A DNA stretch of 50,800 nucleotides from Crinalium epipsammum PCC 9333. GTDB taxonomy: Bacteria; Cyanobacteriota; Cyanobacteriia; Cyanobacteriales; PCC-9333. The position numbers were made by a program, and so were the translations under genes. The stretch's first letter is position 1; every line of letters starts with the position of its first letter. The notes under the pieces were generated by a model. It saw only the letters and a program-made list of their open reading frames with translations, was not told the DNA's origin and did no database searches. Positions 1 to 9,510 of this stretch are shown here, one piece after another. The stretch is from contig NC_019754.1 in the NCBI RefSeq assembly GCF_000317495.1, forward strand, positions 1 through 50,800, written 5' to 3'.

Positions 1-61
1 ACTACCGAAAGACATAGAATGCAATCGTTGTTAAACCTGTAAAATAAATTCTAATTGTGCG

Positions 62-400
62 ATGGCAACATTGGGCATGGCTAAAGAAGTCCGCAACAAA
101 CGTATCCAAATACGGCTAACCAAGAGTGAAAATGAATTAGCCGAACGGATGGCATTGCGTGAGCGGATCACAGTCAGTGACTTATTTAGAGAACACACAC
201 TCAAAGAAGCGCCATTACTAGACGATGCTACCAAGTTCCAATTTATTGAAAAAACAGCACAAACTTTATCAGAACTAAATAGCTACATAAAAGATAGTTC
301 TCAACCAGAAGCTACCCGCCATCTACTTACGATTGTAAAAGCCGAACTAATCGAAGCGCGTACCTTAATTGCTAATCACTCTATTAGTTCCAGCCTATGA
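62..400 (+). CDS. MobC-like ribbon-helix-helix mobilization accessory protein
   Basis: A 112-residue protein with an N-terminal basic beta strand and two helices (about residues 10-45, containing KRIQIRLTKSENELAERMA and an ITVSDLFREH helix), the layout of ribbon-helix-helix DNA-binding proteins. Its stop codon overlaps the start of the relaxase gene (ATGA at 397-400), so the two are translationally coupled. By analogy with MobC-type relaxosome proteins it would bind the transfer origin and help the relaxase nick. Start is the first ATG; an in-frame ATG at 77 is also possible and neither has a clear ribosome site. Function rests on fold and neighbour rather than a diagnostic motif. Confidence 0.72.
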   Translation: MATLGMAKEVRNKRIQIRLTKSENELAERMALRERITVSDLFREHTLKEAPLLDDATKFQFIEKTAQTLSELNSYIKDSSQPEATRHLLTIVKAELIEARTLIANHSISSSL

Positions 401-2511
401 TTAGCAAGGTTACTAAAGGCAGTAATTTTCATGGCTTGCTCAACTACCTATTTTCTAAGCCTGGTGCTGAGTTGATCGGTGGCAATATAGTCGGAGAAAC
501 AGCTTTGGAATTAGCAAACAAAATGGAAGAAAGTAGCCTCAAGAGTGCTAGAGTCCAAAAGCCTGTTGGTCACTTTTCTTTGAGCGTTCCAGCAAATGAC
601 CAACTTTCCCTTACAGATTGGCTTAAAATTGCAAAAGAATACCTAAAAGAAATGGGCTATGACTGCAATAAATACGCAGTGGTTCACCATACAGATCGAG
701 ATCATGACCACATTCACATTGCAGCCTGTCGAGTAAGAGAAGATACAGGTAAGTGTGTAACCGATAGCTGGGAAAAAGTAAGAAGTGAAGCGGTAGTTAA
801 AAAACTTGAACAAGACTACAACCTAACACCAACACCAAGCAGCTACGACAAGGATAGACGTTCACCCACTACTGGAGAACGTAGATTACTTGCTCGAACA
901 GGTGAAGATAGCGTGCGCGTCAAGCTACAAGACACTATTGACGAATTATGCAGTCAACAACCAACGATGCCAGAACTGATCGACCTCCTCAAAGATCAAG
1001 GTATTAATATACAAGTTAAGGAAACTGTTAGTGGCTCAATGGGTATTTCTTACGAGCTTGACGAGATTGCTTTTAGTGGCACTCACTTGGGTAGGGCATA
1101 CACTTTCAATGGATTACAGAAGCATCGAGGCGTAGAGTATGACCCAGAACGAGACAGTAATGCAATTACCACAGCTTCCAGTCGTCCACCAGCTTTAACC
1201 AGTCAGAACTTGACCACAACTGATAACGAGACTATTGGAGCGATCGCTCCACCCCACACTAATAAATTAGACTTACCAGGGCAACTGCCATTACTACCAG
1301 AATTAGAACTAGAGCTTGAACTAGAAAGTGATGAAGCTGCAACAGCTAGTAGTGATGAAACTGCTAATGATGATGAGAAATTAAATTACGCTGATCTTTT
1401 TGCTGTTCCAGATGATTTTGATAAAGAGTTCCTTGAAAATCGCGCACGTGAAATACGAGAACAAGTAAGAGAAAAACAAGCAGCAGAACAAGCACGTCGT
1501 ACAGCCGAAGTAATAGAGTATAGACGTGCAGAAGAACAACGGATCAATAATATTTACAAAGAAAATATCAATAATCCCATCTTCAATGAGTTGATATCAG
1601 ATGAAGCGAGAGCTTTGTTTGAGGAAAGTATTGCACAGGAAAACACTGGTGCTATCGCACCCAATCAGTTGCAATCAAATGATGCTATCGCACCCTCAGA
1701 TGCCTCAAATCTTAACTATCAAACGGATCAAACTGACTCAACTGCTCCAACTAATCAAACTGTTCAACATGACCCAACTATTCCAACTAATCAAACTGTT
1801 CTAAGTGATCCAACTGTTCCAACTGAGCCTTACCAGGATGATGATAATAATGAATCAGTAGATGTTGATCCAGTTGAGGAAAATTGGCAGCCGTTGCGAT
1901 CGCACTTAATTGAGGAATACTGTTTGCCTGCTGAAATACTCGATCTGCTGCACGAAGCAGAATGGGTTTACGCCAATGATGATGGCATGGCTGTATTCAG
2001 TTTGCGTACAGGAGAAAATGTTGAAACAGGCGTTTGGGTACTTGACCCTGAAACCAAAGATAATGAATGGCTCAATTTGGCACTAGAACCAGATGTCGAG
2101 CAAGAAGTAAATGGAGAACCTGCAACATTCTGGATAAGTTCAATAAGTGACGCACCTATTAATAAAGTCATTATCACTCAAGACCCAATCGAAGCAATTT
2201 CTTATGTAGCATTAGATCCTAGTTTTGGTCAAAACCAAACTATGTACATCAGTGCTGAGAACGCTGACTTACTCCCAATAGAATCTCTACAAAAGCTTGG
2301 GAAAGATGTTGTAGTAAGTTTTAAGGGTGATGAGGAAGGTATTGAACTAGAAGAGGAAGTAATGAGCGTTTTACCCAACAGTCAGAAGGTAGAACTGGAT
2401 GAGGCTGGCTGGAACGGAATTTTACAACAGCAAGAACAAGATCGTCAGGCAGAGCAAATGCAATTAATAGCTCAATACCAGTCACCACAAGAATCACAGA
2501 TGGAATTGTAG
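397..2511 (+). CDS. Plasmid relaxase (VirD2/MobA-like) with C-terminal toprim-like region
   Basis: A 704-residue relaxase. The N-terminus has GLLNYL (candidate catalytic Tyr17) and the metal-binding motif HTDRDHDHIHI at residues 98-108 (His98, His103, His105, His107), as in MobA/VirD2-type nucleases. It would nick one strand at oriT and pilot it to a recipient. The middle (about 290-490) is acidic and low complexity, including a stretch of glutamate/leucine and repeats of a TNQTV.DPT unit. The last 200 residues alternate hydrophobic strands with acidic residues (VIITQDPIEAISY, DVVVSFKGDEEG), resembling a toprim-like fold often fused to plasmid relaxases. Follows the MobC-like gene with a 4-base overlap. 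Confidence 0.85.
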   Translation: MISKVTKGSNFHGLLNYLFSKPGAELIGGNIVGETALELANKMEESSLKSARVQKPVGHFSLSVPANDQLSLTDWLKIAKEYLKEMGYDCNKYAVVHHTDRDHDHIHIAACRVREDTGKCVTDSWEKVRSEAVVKKLEQDYNLTPTPSSYDKDRRSPTTGERRLLARTGEDSVRVKLQDTIDELCSQQPTMPELIDLLKDQGINIQVKETVSGSMGISYELDEIAFSGTHLGRAYTFNGLQKHRGVEYDPERDSNAITTASSRPPALTSQNLTTTDNETIGAIAPPHTNKLDLPGQLPLLPELELELELESDEAATASSDETANDDEKLNYADLFAVPDDFDKEFLENRAREIREQVREKQAAEQARRTAEVIEYRRAEEQRINNIYKENINNPIFNELISDEARALFEESIAQENTGAIAPNQLQSNDAIAPSDASNLNYQTDQTDSTAPTNQTVQHDPTIPTNQTVLSDPTVPTEPYQDDDNNESVDVDPVEENWQPLRSHLIEEYCLPAEILDLLHEAEWVYANDDGMAVFSLRTGENVETGVWVLDPETKDNEWLNLALEPDVEQEVNGEPATFWISSISDAPINKVIITQDPIEAISYVALDPSFGQNQTMYISAENADLLPIESLQKLGKDVVVSFKGDEEGIELEEEVMSVLPNSQKVELDEAGWNGILQQQEQDRQAEQMQLIAQYQSPQESQMEL

Positions 2512-2548
2512 CCAAACTCCATGACGCGGTACTTCCAACCTGTAGAAA

Positions 2549-2592
2549 TTTCCAAGGAATTAAATCAAGACCAAATTTTAATTCCTTGGAAA
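2549..2592. terminator. Long perfect hairpin after the relaxase gene
   Basis: A 16-bp perfect stem (TTTCCAAGGAATTAAA and its reverse complement) with a 12-base loop begins 38 bases after the relaxase stop. There is no strong T run, so it may be a terminator for the mobilization operon or a stem with another role such as RNA processing. Confidence 0.6.
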
Positions 2593-3280
2593 AATCTGGG
2601 GTAGTTATCAAAGCTATTTACCTTGTTGTACTATTACCTACACAACTGTTTAATGTTTCAAGTGGAAAAAGACTTTTTCGTTTGCTCTGCGATAGCAGTT
2701 TTCTGGATGTAGGTTTTAATTCGGTTTCATAGAAGCCGTTAGGCTTCCTTAAACAGCTAAATAACTTATTATCAAGGTTTAACCTTGTATCTAATAGTTA
2801 ATAGTGCGATTGCACTGCACTTTGTAACTGCACGCACTCACTTGGTAAAAAATGAATTACTGTTAAAAGTGAGTTTAAGTATTAGAAGTAAACTTGCTGT
2901 TAAAACAGTAAAAACAGTAAAAAATGGAAAGTGATAAATTTACAGACTTATTTGAACTGCGATAGCAGGTTTTAATTTGTTTGGAGGTATTTAACAGTCT
3001 GTAACAAAGAGCCGATAGGCTACCCTTAACTTTATAGTGTGCATAGTGCGATCGCACATTTAATATCTTGTATTAGCTCCCCTATCGGGGTGCTTACTCA
3101 AAAAGTACCGTGCTTGTTGAAATTGTTTTTCTCTTGTTTCACTTTTCAATGTTTTGCATCTTGTTTCACTTTTCAACAGTTCTACTGCACCTTGTTTCAC
3201 TTTATACCGCACCTTGTTGGGAATTTGATCCTGTTGGTAATAAACTGTTACTTAAGTTATGAACTGAAATTTCAGTCTCG
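2593..3280. other. Repeat-rich noncoding region
   Basis: No convincing gene. Two related blocks occur in the same orientation: TGCGATAGCAG, GGTTTTAATT, a GCC-RTA-GGC mini hairpin, CCTTAA, then a GTGCGAT-GCAC palindrome, at about 2688-2816 and 2954-3058. They are followed by copy A of a dispersed hairpin repeat and three CTTGTTTCACTTT units. The neighbouring genes converge on this stretch, so promoters are not expected; a replication or recombination role is possible. Confidence 0.5.
3076..3207 (+). repeat. Dispersed hairpin repeat, copy A, with three 17-base units
   Basis: Contains CCCCTATCGGGG (hairpin), then GCTTACTCAAAAAGTA, TTGTTGAAA and a T run, followed by CTTGTTTCACTTTTCAA at 3133-3149, again at 3160-3176 and a variant at 3191-3207. 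The same order of elements recurs at about 4950, 9336 and 50659. Confidence 0.6.
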
Positions 3281-4783
3281 TTACTTAGACAATGATTGAC
3301 TACTCAAACGATCGCAAACAATGCACAGTTCCTCAAAGGCAAAAACCCATCCACAATGTTCGGTGAGCAATTGAAAACTTTCCCAGGTTTTACGGGGGTA
3401 AGTGCAACCTAACTCATTGATGAAAAAATCAAACCAATAGCCATGTTTATATAGCAATACTTCAGTCCGAATACAACTAACTAATTTTATTGATGCGAAG
3501 CTGTCCATTTGACGGACTATCTCGCTCCAAAGTTGGCTCCAAATGCGCTCTTCTAAATCACTCCCAAGACTTGCTCTAACCATTTCTTCTAAATCTAAAT
3601 TGCACACAAATTTTTGTTGTAATTTTTCTAGTAAGTGGTAAGTAACATCTTTAGGTTGATACTCTTCTAACTCCCATTTTAAGCGTGGTTTTTGCTCAAG
3701 AAGTTTCTTTTTTAAACGACCAAGCAAACGTTGTTCGATTTTTGTCGATAAGTCCTTACCAAAAGGTGTTAAAATCAATTTTTTCAAATGGTAGTTAAGG
3801 CATCCAGCTATTAATTGCTCTACCAGATCTGCTACAGCTACACGAAGTTCCTCACTATTTAGTTGATTTATTAATTGAGGTCTTAGTTGTTTGAGCAGTA
3901 TTAACTCCCACTCTTCTAAAGACTCACTAGAAAAGGTAACTTGCTCAATGGCTCTTTTGTAATCTGCTAGCAAGTAATCAAAAGCAGCAGCAGGAGTATT
4001 TACAAATACTATTTTAGGTGGACTGAGTTCGAGAACTTCATACATAGTTCTAATTGCTTCAGTCGCTTTTGTAATATCTCTCGTTTTTGTGATAAAAGCT
4101 TGCTCGTACTGCTGATAAAGCAAGGTTAAAATATAGTCGTCATCACCTTTAAATAAATAAATTTGCTTCCAATTATCAGCATTTTTGATATTTTGTGGAG
4201 CAATTGACTTTAAATATAAATATTTTCGCTCTTCCAGAAAGTTAATTCGTAAGTCAGAATCTAAACTACACTGTTTATTTTGTGCCTTCTCTAATTTAGG
4301 TTTGTTGCTATTATCAGTATTGTCATCATTATTAGTAAAATCCTTAACCCCAGAATTTGATTTTTTAAAATATGTGGAAATAATAGCTTGACTCATTTTT
4401 GAAATTTCTATTTCAAATAGTTCTGATTCGAGTTTTGCTTGAAAAGATGGATGCTCTAATAAATCTTCTTTAGGTGGAATTAAAAGTTCATTAACTTCAC
4501 TTAAAACTTCGGAAAGAAGATCTTTTTGTTCAGTATTCCAACCCATTTCTAAAACTTGGTAGATAGCAGAATTAGGGGAAAAAAGTTCTTGTAACTGAAG
4601 TGCGATCGCTTTTCCTGATTCAGCAGACCAACCCTTGTTCTCAGGCTGTTTGAGTGCTAGTTGGATATTATTGATGATGGCAAGTGCTGTTAGCTTATCA
4701 ATATATAAAGGAACTGGAGGGGCATCTTTAAGAGCTTCCAGTTCTTGGGTATAAAGTTCCTGTAATGGTGTAGGATTGTTCAT
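3281..4783 (-). CDS. Unknown helical protein, 500 residues
   Basis: Not recognised. The product is mostly alpha-helical by composition (rich in Leu, Glu, Lys, Gln), with a low-complexity Asp/Asn/Ser/Lys stretch at about residues 143-168 that probably links two domains. No transmembrane segment, nuclease motif or nucleotide-binding loop is visible. It is monocistronic, with about 1.3 kb of gene-free DNA upstream and a repeat-rich convergent region downstream. Start is ATG at 4783; TATA-rich DNA lies just upstream (about 4810-4830). Composition matches the surrounding plasmid. Confidence 0.75.
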   Translation of the reverse strand: MNNPTPLQELYTQELEALKDAPPVPLYIDKLTALAIINNIQLALKQPENKGWSAESGKAIALQLQELFSPNSAIYQVLEMGWNTEQKDLLSEVLSEVNELLIPPKEDLLEHPSFQAKLESELFEIEISKMSQAIISTYFKKSNSGVKDFTNNDDNTDNSNKPKLEKAQNKQCSLDSDLRINFLEERKYLYLKSIAPQNIKNADNWKQIYLFKGDDDYILTLLYQQYEQAFITKTRDITKATEAIRTMYEVLELSPPKIVFVNTPAAAFDYLLADYKRAIEQVTFSSESLEEWELILLKQLRPQLINQLNSEELRVAVADLVEQLIAGCLNYHLKKLILTPFGKDLSTKIEQRLLGRLKKKLLEQKPRLKWELEEYQPKDVTYHLLEKLQQKFVCNLDLEEMVRASLGSDLEERIWSQLWSEIVRQMDSFASIKLVSCIRTEVLLYKHGYWFDFFINELGCTYPRKTWESFQLLTEHCGWVFAFEELCIVCDRLSSQSLSK

Positions 4784-4948
4784 TTTGGCGCTTTTGTTAT
4801 GTAAAACTATGACGGTTTACTATATATAACTTTCAGTATTACCTTAACTTGATTCACTTTTACACTACTCGACAAGGGACTACACTTTCTAACTCAGATT
4901 ACAGTGTTGTTAGCGATCGCACTTAGTTTGAATCAAAGTTTTACACCA

Positions 4949-5020
4949 AAGCACCACTATTATGGTGCTTATTTAAAAAGTATCATGATTGTTGAAATGA
5001 TTAATTTCCTCCTGCACTTA
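4949..5020 (+). repeat. Dispersed hairpin repeat, copy B
   Basis: AAAGCACCACTATTATGGTG (hairpin arms CACCA/TGGTG), then CTTATTTAAAAAGTATCATG and ATTGTTGAAA, the same order as copies A, C and D. The distal CTTGTTNCAC units are degenerate here (CCTCCTGCACTT). Confidence 0.6.
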
Positions 5021-5075
5021 ATTACTACCGTGTTATCTTGCAACTATTGTTATTATTACTCAAATCCTGTTTGGA

Positions 5076-5291
5076 TTGTTTCAAGCTTTTTGCTTATCTA
5101 AACTATTAAAACTCTTAAATCAGCCGAGAGTTTTCTTATTAGCCTTTATCATATTAAGCTTTATGCCTAAACTTCCTGTGTTAGCGTTTTTAATATTATT
5201 GTCAAGAATTACAAAAGCCAGAGACCTACTTAGAGAAAATGGTATAGAAATAGGATTTATGGGAACCAACCCTAATTCTATTAGAGACTAG
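5076..5291 (+). CDS. Possible small membrane protein
   Basis: A 71-codon ORF whose first 42 residues are hydrophobic (FLLAFIILSFM, LPVLAFLILL) followed by a polar tail ending GTNPNSIRD. An internal ATG at 5160 would give 42 residues. No clear ribosome site, and it sits in otherwise noncoding DNA, so it may be spurious. Confidence 0.25.
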   Translation: MFQAFCLSKLLKLLNQPRVFLLAFIILSFMPKLPVLAFLILLSRITKARDLLRENGIEIGFMGTNPNSIRD

Positions 5292-5435
5292 ATAGTTGGT
5301 GAATATTGATTTACAGTTTAATGGATGTTATTTACAGTTAAAACAGTTTGTAACAAGTAAAAATACTCAAAACTGTTGTCACAGTAATTAATCGGGTAAA
5401 TTTTGACCCCTTTTCCCCCTTCTCCCTTACAACAC

Positions 5436-5477
5436 AATGGGCGAAGCTCTGCGAGCGCGCTGGCGCTATCGCCCATT
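5436..5477. repeat. Inverted repeat AATGGGCGA...TCGCCCATT
   Basis: Nine-base perfect arms around a GC-rich core containing GCGAGCGCGCTGGCGC. The core is much richer in GC than its surroundings, as in cyanobacterial extragenic palindromic repeats. Confidence 0.5.
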
Positions 5478-5613
5478 TTATAAGAGTCTTTAGCCAACAG
5501 TATTAATACTTTTCTACTACATATTGATAGCACTTTGCACTGTTTTACTGCACACACTCAACTGTACCTTGTACCGAAATTAATAACTGTTTTAACTGCA
5601 CTGCTACACCTTT

Positions 5614-5648
5614 TACTGCACCTTGTACTGCACCTTGTACTGCACTTG
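5614..5648 (+). repeat. Tandem TACTGCACCTTG repeats
   Basis: Two exact 12-base copies at 5614-5625 and 5626-5637, plus a shortened third (TACTGCACTTG) to 5648. Related partial units lie just upstream, giving an iteron-like appearance. Confidence 0.55.
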
Positions 5649-6082
5649 TCCCATGATCAATCACTGGTAAAAGCTTGATAAACCGTTAAGACTATTTGTA
5701 TTCCCGTGCATTCTTTTCGGCAAAGTTTTACAGGAATATCTTACTATTGGCGAGGCGCAAAGCCTGTCAACAAGGACTATTCAGGCAGTTTGATAGGCTC
5801 ATAAACATTGTTGTGAGGGTTGACTCAGAACACTTTGCACCATAAATGCGTTATAAGCACGCGCACTCTATCACAGCTAAACGGCGTAAATAGAAGGTTC
5901 GTGTCACCAAGTGCAGCCTTATAAAGTTTTGTAAAAATGACCCGTTTTTAGGCTTAATTGATAAAAAATACAAATGACAACTTTGTCTCGTTTGAAGTTA
6001 AACCAGCATAAAGAGCATTTTAATAAAGTAATATTATATTGAGATAATATTTTATTGCTAGTTTTTTATAGGTAAAAAAGAT

Positions 6083-7389
6083 ATGAGATGGAAACCGGAA
6101 CCTAAAACCATACTTCAAAAATTTCCTAATCAGCATATTATGCTTTATCAAGGATTTACTGAAATCCTTGATAAGGATAATACTATTGAAGGAAAAGGAT
6201 TTGTCAAATTAAGTTGGTATCCATCTCCAAGAATAACTTTTAAATTTGTTTATTATGGAGAAGATAGATTAAATTCAGAAACAGAAAACTATGATTTAAA
6301 ATTAACCGAACTATCATCACAGTCACGATTAAAAATTGAAGTTGCTCGTACAACACATTGGGGCAATAAAAAAATGAATTATCAGGATATGTAGTAGAGC
6401 CTTTTATCAAAGGAAATAGTGATAACCTATCCTCGGTTGTTTTTAATATTCCTAACTTTTGGTGGTTTGATTGTTCTAATTATGATTACGAAGAAGATGA
6501 GCAAAGTAACACTCTAGAAGCAAAACGAGAACCTTGGCTAATGTTTAATGGTCAATTCATATTTGACTATGATAACTGGCATATTGTTATAGGAACTTTA
6601 GATAATTGCCATGAGCTTGAAGAAAAATTAGACGATGAAGGTGGTTATGGAATTACTCATCTTTGCAAGGTTGAAAAACTAGATGGTGCTTTATTTAGTC
6701 TTGATGAAAGTTATAAAATTATTAAAGCTTTTTGTTATTATTTGTCTTTTGCTAGAGGCTTTTGGATAGCTCCTATTTTATTATCAGGGTTTGATTCTGA
6801 AGGAAATGAGCTTTTTGAAGAATGGCGTACTCCAATTCTTCCATGCGATTCATATCGACCAAGCCATTCTTGGATGCCTTATAGTGATTCACTAGATATC
6901 GTTGATATTTACCCTGGATTTGTAGATAAATGGAAAGACGAAGTTTGGCATATAACTATAAAAAATACAATTGAATGGTATATCGAAAGCCTTAATACCA
7001 ATCTAAATACTGGTATTATATTAGTACAAGCCTCGTTAGAAAAAATAGCCTGGACATATCTTAAAAGTAATGAGTGTCTTAACAGCGATGGCTTTCAAGG
7101 AATTAGGGCTAGCAATCAAATTAGGCTACTGCTCAAATTTCTAAATATTAATATAGAACCATTAGATAACTATGTAGAAGTTAAGAAAAAAGCAAAAGAG
7201 TTAAACTGGGATGATACTATAGTTGCAGTTATTGAGGTGAGAAACGCAATTGTTCATCCGAGAGTTAAAAAATCAAAAAATTCAGAATTTTTATCTGATG
7301 AACTTTTAAGAGAAACATTTTGGATTGGTCATAATTATTTAGAACAATGTTTACTAAAGCTATTTTGTTCTAATTATCCATTTGATTAA
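6083..7389 (+). pseudogene. Frameshifted HEPN-domain protein
   Basis: Two ORFs (6083-6394 and the reading frame entered from about 6365 to 7389) are one gene split at an A7 run (AATAAAAAAATG, about 6365-6376). Shifting by one base there continues in frame through GYVVEPFIKG into the 282-residue second ORF without a stop, giving one protein of about 435 residues. The C-terminal domain carries RNAIVH, the R-N-x3-H signature of HEPN ribonuclease-like domains found in many anti-phage and abortive-infection proteins; overall layout recalls ApeA-like proteins. Very low GC compared with its neighbours. Either a real mutation, a homopolymer sequencing error, or slippage on the A run. Confidence 0.7.
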
Positions 7390-7481
7390 ATAAAAAATTT
7401 AGGGATTTATTAATGAGGTTTTCTATTTTCGGTTAACCCGAAGATTAATTATCGTTAAGGTGTTTTCAAATGTAGTGTAGT

Positions 7482-8447
7482 TTAAACTAAATCTGCGAGT
7501 ATATCTGTAATTTCTCCTTGATGACTCAATCTGTTATCGTCATAAATCATCAAAGTATTAAGGTTAGAATGTCTCGACAACTTCTGCACCCGTCGCACAT
7601 CGCCGCCAGTCGCCTCAAGTGCAGCAGTAACAGAACTATGGCGTATTCTGTGAGGACTAAGTTTTTTAGTAATACCAGCATCAAGAGCGATCGCATTGAC
7701 AATCTTATAAATAGAAGTAGTGCTGAGACGATGCCCTGGTGATGCTTTGTCAAGGCTAATAAACAGAGGTTGATTAATGTCAGTTTCCCGTCGTGCCTGT
7801 AACCATTCCTGCAAAGCATTAACAGTTGGAATTGATAAAGCTATCGCTTCCTTCTGACTCCCCCGACCCTTACCCAAAATCCACAGGCGACGGGCATCTA
7901 AATCTAGATCGCCAATGTTTAGCGATGATACTTCCCCGCGTCTAAGTGCGTTATCCCACAACAATCGCAGGATGGCATAATCACGCCTACCCCGATTAGT
8001 GTCGAGATCGGGTAAGGAGAGCATTTTCTTAAACTCCGATGGTTTAATACCAGTAGTATCGCGATATGCTTTAATGCGTTCTGATTTAAGATCAGCAAGA
8101 GTCCAACTGCACTTACCAACCTTAAAAGCATAATTCACCAAACTCCTCAGAGCAGCCAAGCGCCTGTTCACCGTCGCCTCTTTGAGTCCACGTTCAATTA
8201 AATTTTGTTTATAACTCAGTACAATAGCCATAGCCCGAAACCTGTCTAACTCTAGAAACTCAACCACTTGTTGAGGTCTAGGGTTGTTACCAGTAACAAA
8301 CTGGAAAAAATCTTTAATATCCTTAGCATATTCCGACTTAGTTTTAGGGCTGCGCTTATCAGCTACAAAGTCACGTAAAACATCTGGAGTCTGATTCGCC
8401 AGCATCAGTAAATCCGGTAATTGGGGGACAAGCTTACTATCATCCAT
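7482..8447 (-). CDS. Tyrosine recombinase (XerC/D-like integrase)
   Basis: Carries the full catalytic set, numbered in the longest reading frame (start 8573): Arg211 in ALRRGE, Lys235 in GKGRGS, His308 and Arg311 in SPHRIRHS, His335 in LSRHSN and Tyr344 in LMIYDD, preceded by a SAM-like core-binding domain. I prefer the start at 8447 (MDDSKLVPQ): the 42 codons upstream are unlike recombinase N-termini and cover the palindrome AACCATGA-TTATT-TCATGGTT (8472-8492), which could be an operator or binding site. Such enzymes resolve plasmid multimers or move integrative elements. It converges on the HEPN pseudogene; nothing identifies an attachment site. Confidence 0.88.
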   Translation of the reverse strand: MDDSKLVPQLPDLLMLANQTPDVLRDFVADKRSPKTKSEYAKDIKDFFQFVTGNNPRPQQVVEFLELDRFRAMAIVLSYKQNLIERGLKEATVNRRLAALRSLVNYAFKVGKCSWTLADLKSERIKAYRDTTGIKPSEFKKMLSLPDLDTNRGRRDYAILRLLWDNALRRGEVSSLNIGDLDLDARRLWILGKGRGSQKEAIALSIPTVNALQEWLQARRETDINQPLFISLDKASPGHRLSTTSIYKIVNAIALDAGITKKLSPHRIRHSSVTAALEATGGDVRRVQKLSRHSNLNTLMIYDDNRLSHQGEITDILADLV

Positions 8448-8573
8448 GATTACGAAAACCGCGATTAGCGTAACCATGATTATTTCATGGTTTTTTAACA
8501 AAGAAGCAACCATGCAATAATTTGTTAGATGACTGCTAATTTCACGCCGCCAAGAGTCGGAATTGAGCCGCAT

Positions 8574-8937
8574 TCCTTATAGCCTTTTATTGATACAAGG
8601 CATTTACATCTGTTTTTCTCTTCTAGAGGTACAACCGTTTATATTTGGCTGTGTTAAAAAAAGGATATTTGGACATATTGCATTCATCCCTTCTTAGTCA
8701 ATAGCAAGTAGCTACTGGGTTAATCCCCCGCGTCCTGCACTCAGTTCGCTCGCTGCTAGAGGGAGTATTCCGAGTAATTGGGCTTTAAAGGCTGTTTAGT
8801 TGCCTTTAGGTGTAGATTGGTCATCAATTTGATTTTGTGGCGCTTGTGGCTCAAGCTCAAGGCAGTTTTCCTCTTAGGGTAGGCGAAATTTAGACGTGCG
8901 GGTGTGGGGTGCGATCGCGTTGGTCAAAAAGCAAGTA
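8574..8937. other. Intergenic, nothing definite
   Basis: Moderate-GC spacer upstream of the recombinase. One GCGATCGC octamer (8911-8918). No gene or strong repeat seen. Confidence 0.4.
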
Positions 8938-9168
8938 CTAATATCTGCGGTTGTTTTGCGGGGCAAACAATCGTAACCAAAGTGCTAATGCTCCAAGATT
9001 GCCCACTACTTCAAGCAGTACCAAGAAACCAATTTCAAGAGACCCCATTGAGGCAATATACGCCAAAAGAAAGATCAAAGGTAGTACTACCCAAAGGAAA
9101 AATATTAACAAAATAAAACTACAACTTGTTAAACAACTTAAGGCATCTGACTTACTGTTTTGCCGCAT
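8938..9168 (-). CDS. Possible two-helix membrane protein
   Basis: A 76-residue ORF with two hydrophobic stretches (SFILLIFFLWVVLPLIFLLA and IGFLVLLEVVGNLGALALWL) separated by a short polar turn, and a basic tail. The pattern is more protein-like than the overlapping plus-strand ORFs at 8904 and 8951. No clear ribosome site, and it stands alone between repeats, so it is tentative. Confidence 0.38.
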   Translation of the reverse strand: MRQNSKSDALSCLTSCSFILLIFFLWVVLPLIFLLAYIASMGSLEIGFLVLLEVVGNLGALALWLRLFAPQNNRRY

Positions 9169-9335
9169 ATAAGATAAAATTCATACTGAGTAATTCACGG
9201 TTTTATATCAGTCTGTTACCAGTGTCATACCTTGTTAACAGGTCTGTTTTTGCCGATAAATTAGTGTTGTAGCAGTCTGTTAAAAGTGTTATACCGTTGA
9301 AACTAGATACAATACGCGCGTATTCCAGGTAATAA

Positions 9336-9458
9336 CGCACTACTATCGTAGTGCCTAATAAAAAGCTGCTAGACTATTGAAATTCTTTTTCCCTTGTTGC
9401 ACTGCTATCTTTGACTGCCTTGTTGCATTGCAACTTATGACTGTCCTGTTACACTTGG
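9336..9458 (+). repeat. Dispersed hairpin repeat, copy C, with three distal units
   Basis: GCACTACTATCGTAGTGC hairpin (arms GCACTAC/GTAGTGC), then CTAATAAAAAGCTGCTAGAC, TATTGAAA, a T run and three units related to CCTTGTTGCACT (9392, 9418 and 9443). Same architecture as copy A. Confidence 0.6.
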
Positions 9459-9510
9459 CACGGTTAGCAAGGAATTGAAGAGAATTGCTGATCCCAATCG
9501 CTCACCAAAA

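Larger units (their letters stand above)
4784..6082. other. Long gene-poor region with several repeats
   Basis: About 1.3 kb with no strong gene. It holds hairpin-repeat copy B (4949-5020), a 9-bp-arm inverted repeat (5436-5477), tandem 12-mers (5614-5648) and one small hydrophobic ORF (5076-5291). Several ACTGCAC/CCTTGT fragments between 5520 and 5660 resemble the units in the dispersed repeats. This could be a replication or maintenance region; no origin proteins are adjacent. Confidence 0.45.

Noticed and set aside
3132-3207. Possible CRISPR-like array from CTTGTTTCACTTT units
   Set aside because: Only three units of 17 bases with spacing of 27 and 31 bases, no cas genes and no palindromic repeat; better read as part of the dispersed repeat.
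7518-7742. Plus-strand ORF opposite the tyrosine recombinase
   Set aside because: Shadow of a gene with complete catalytic residues; no independent support.
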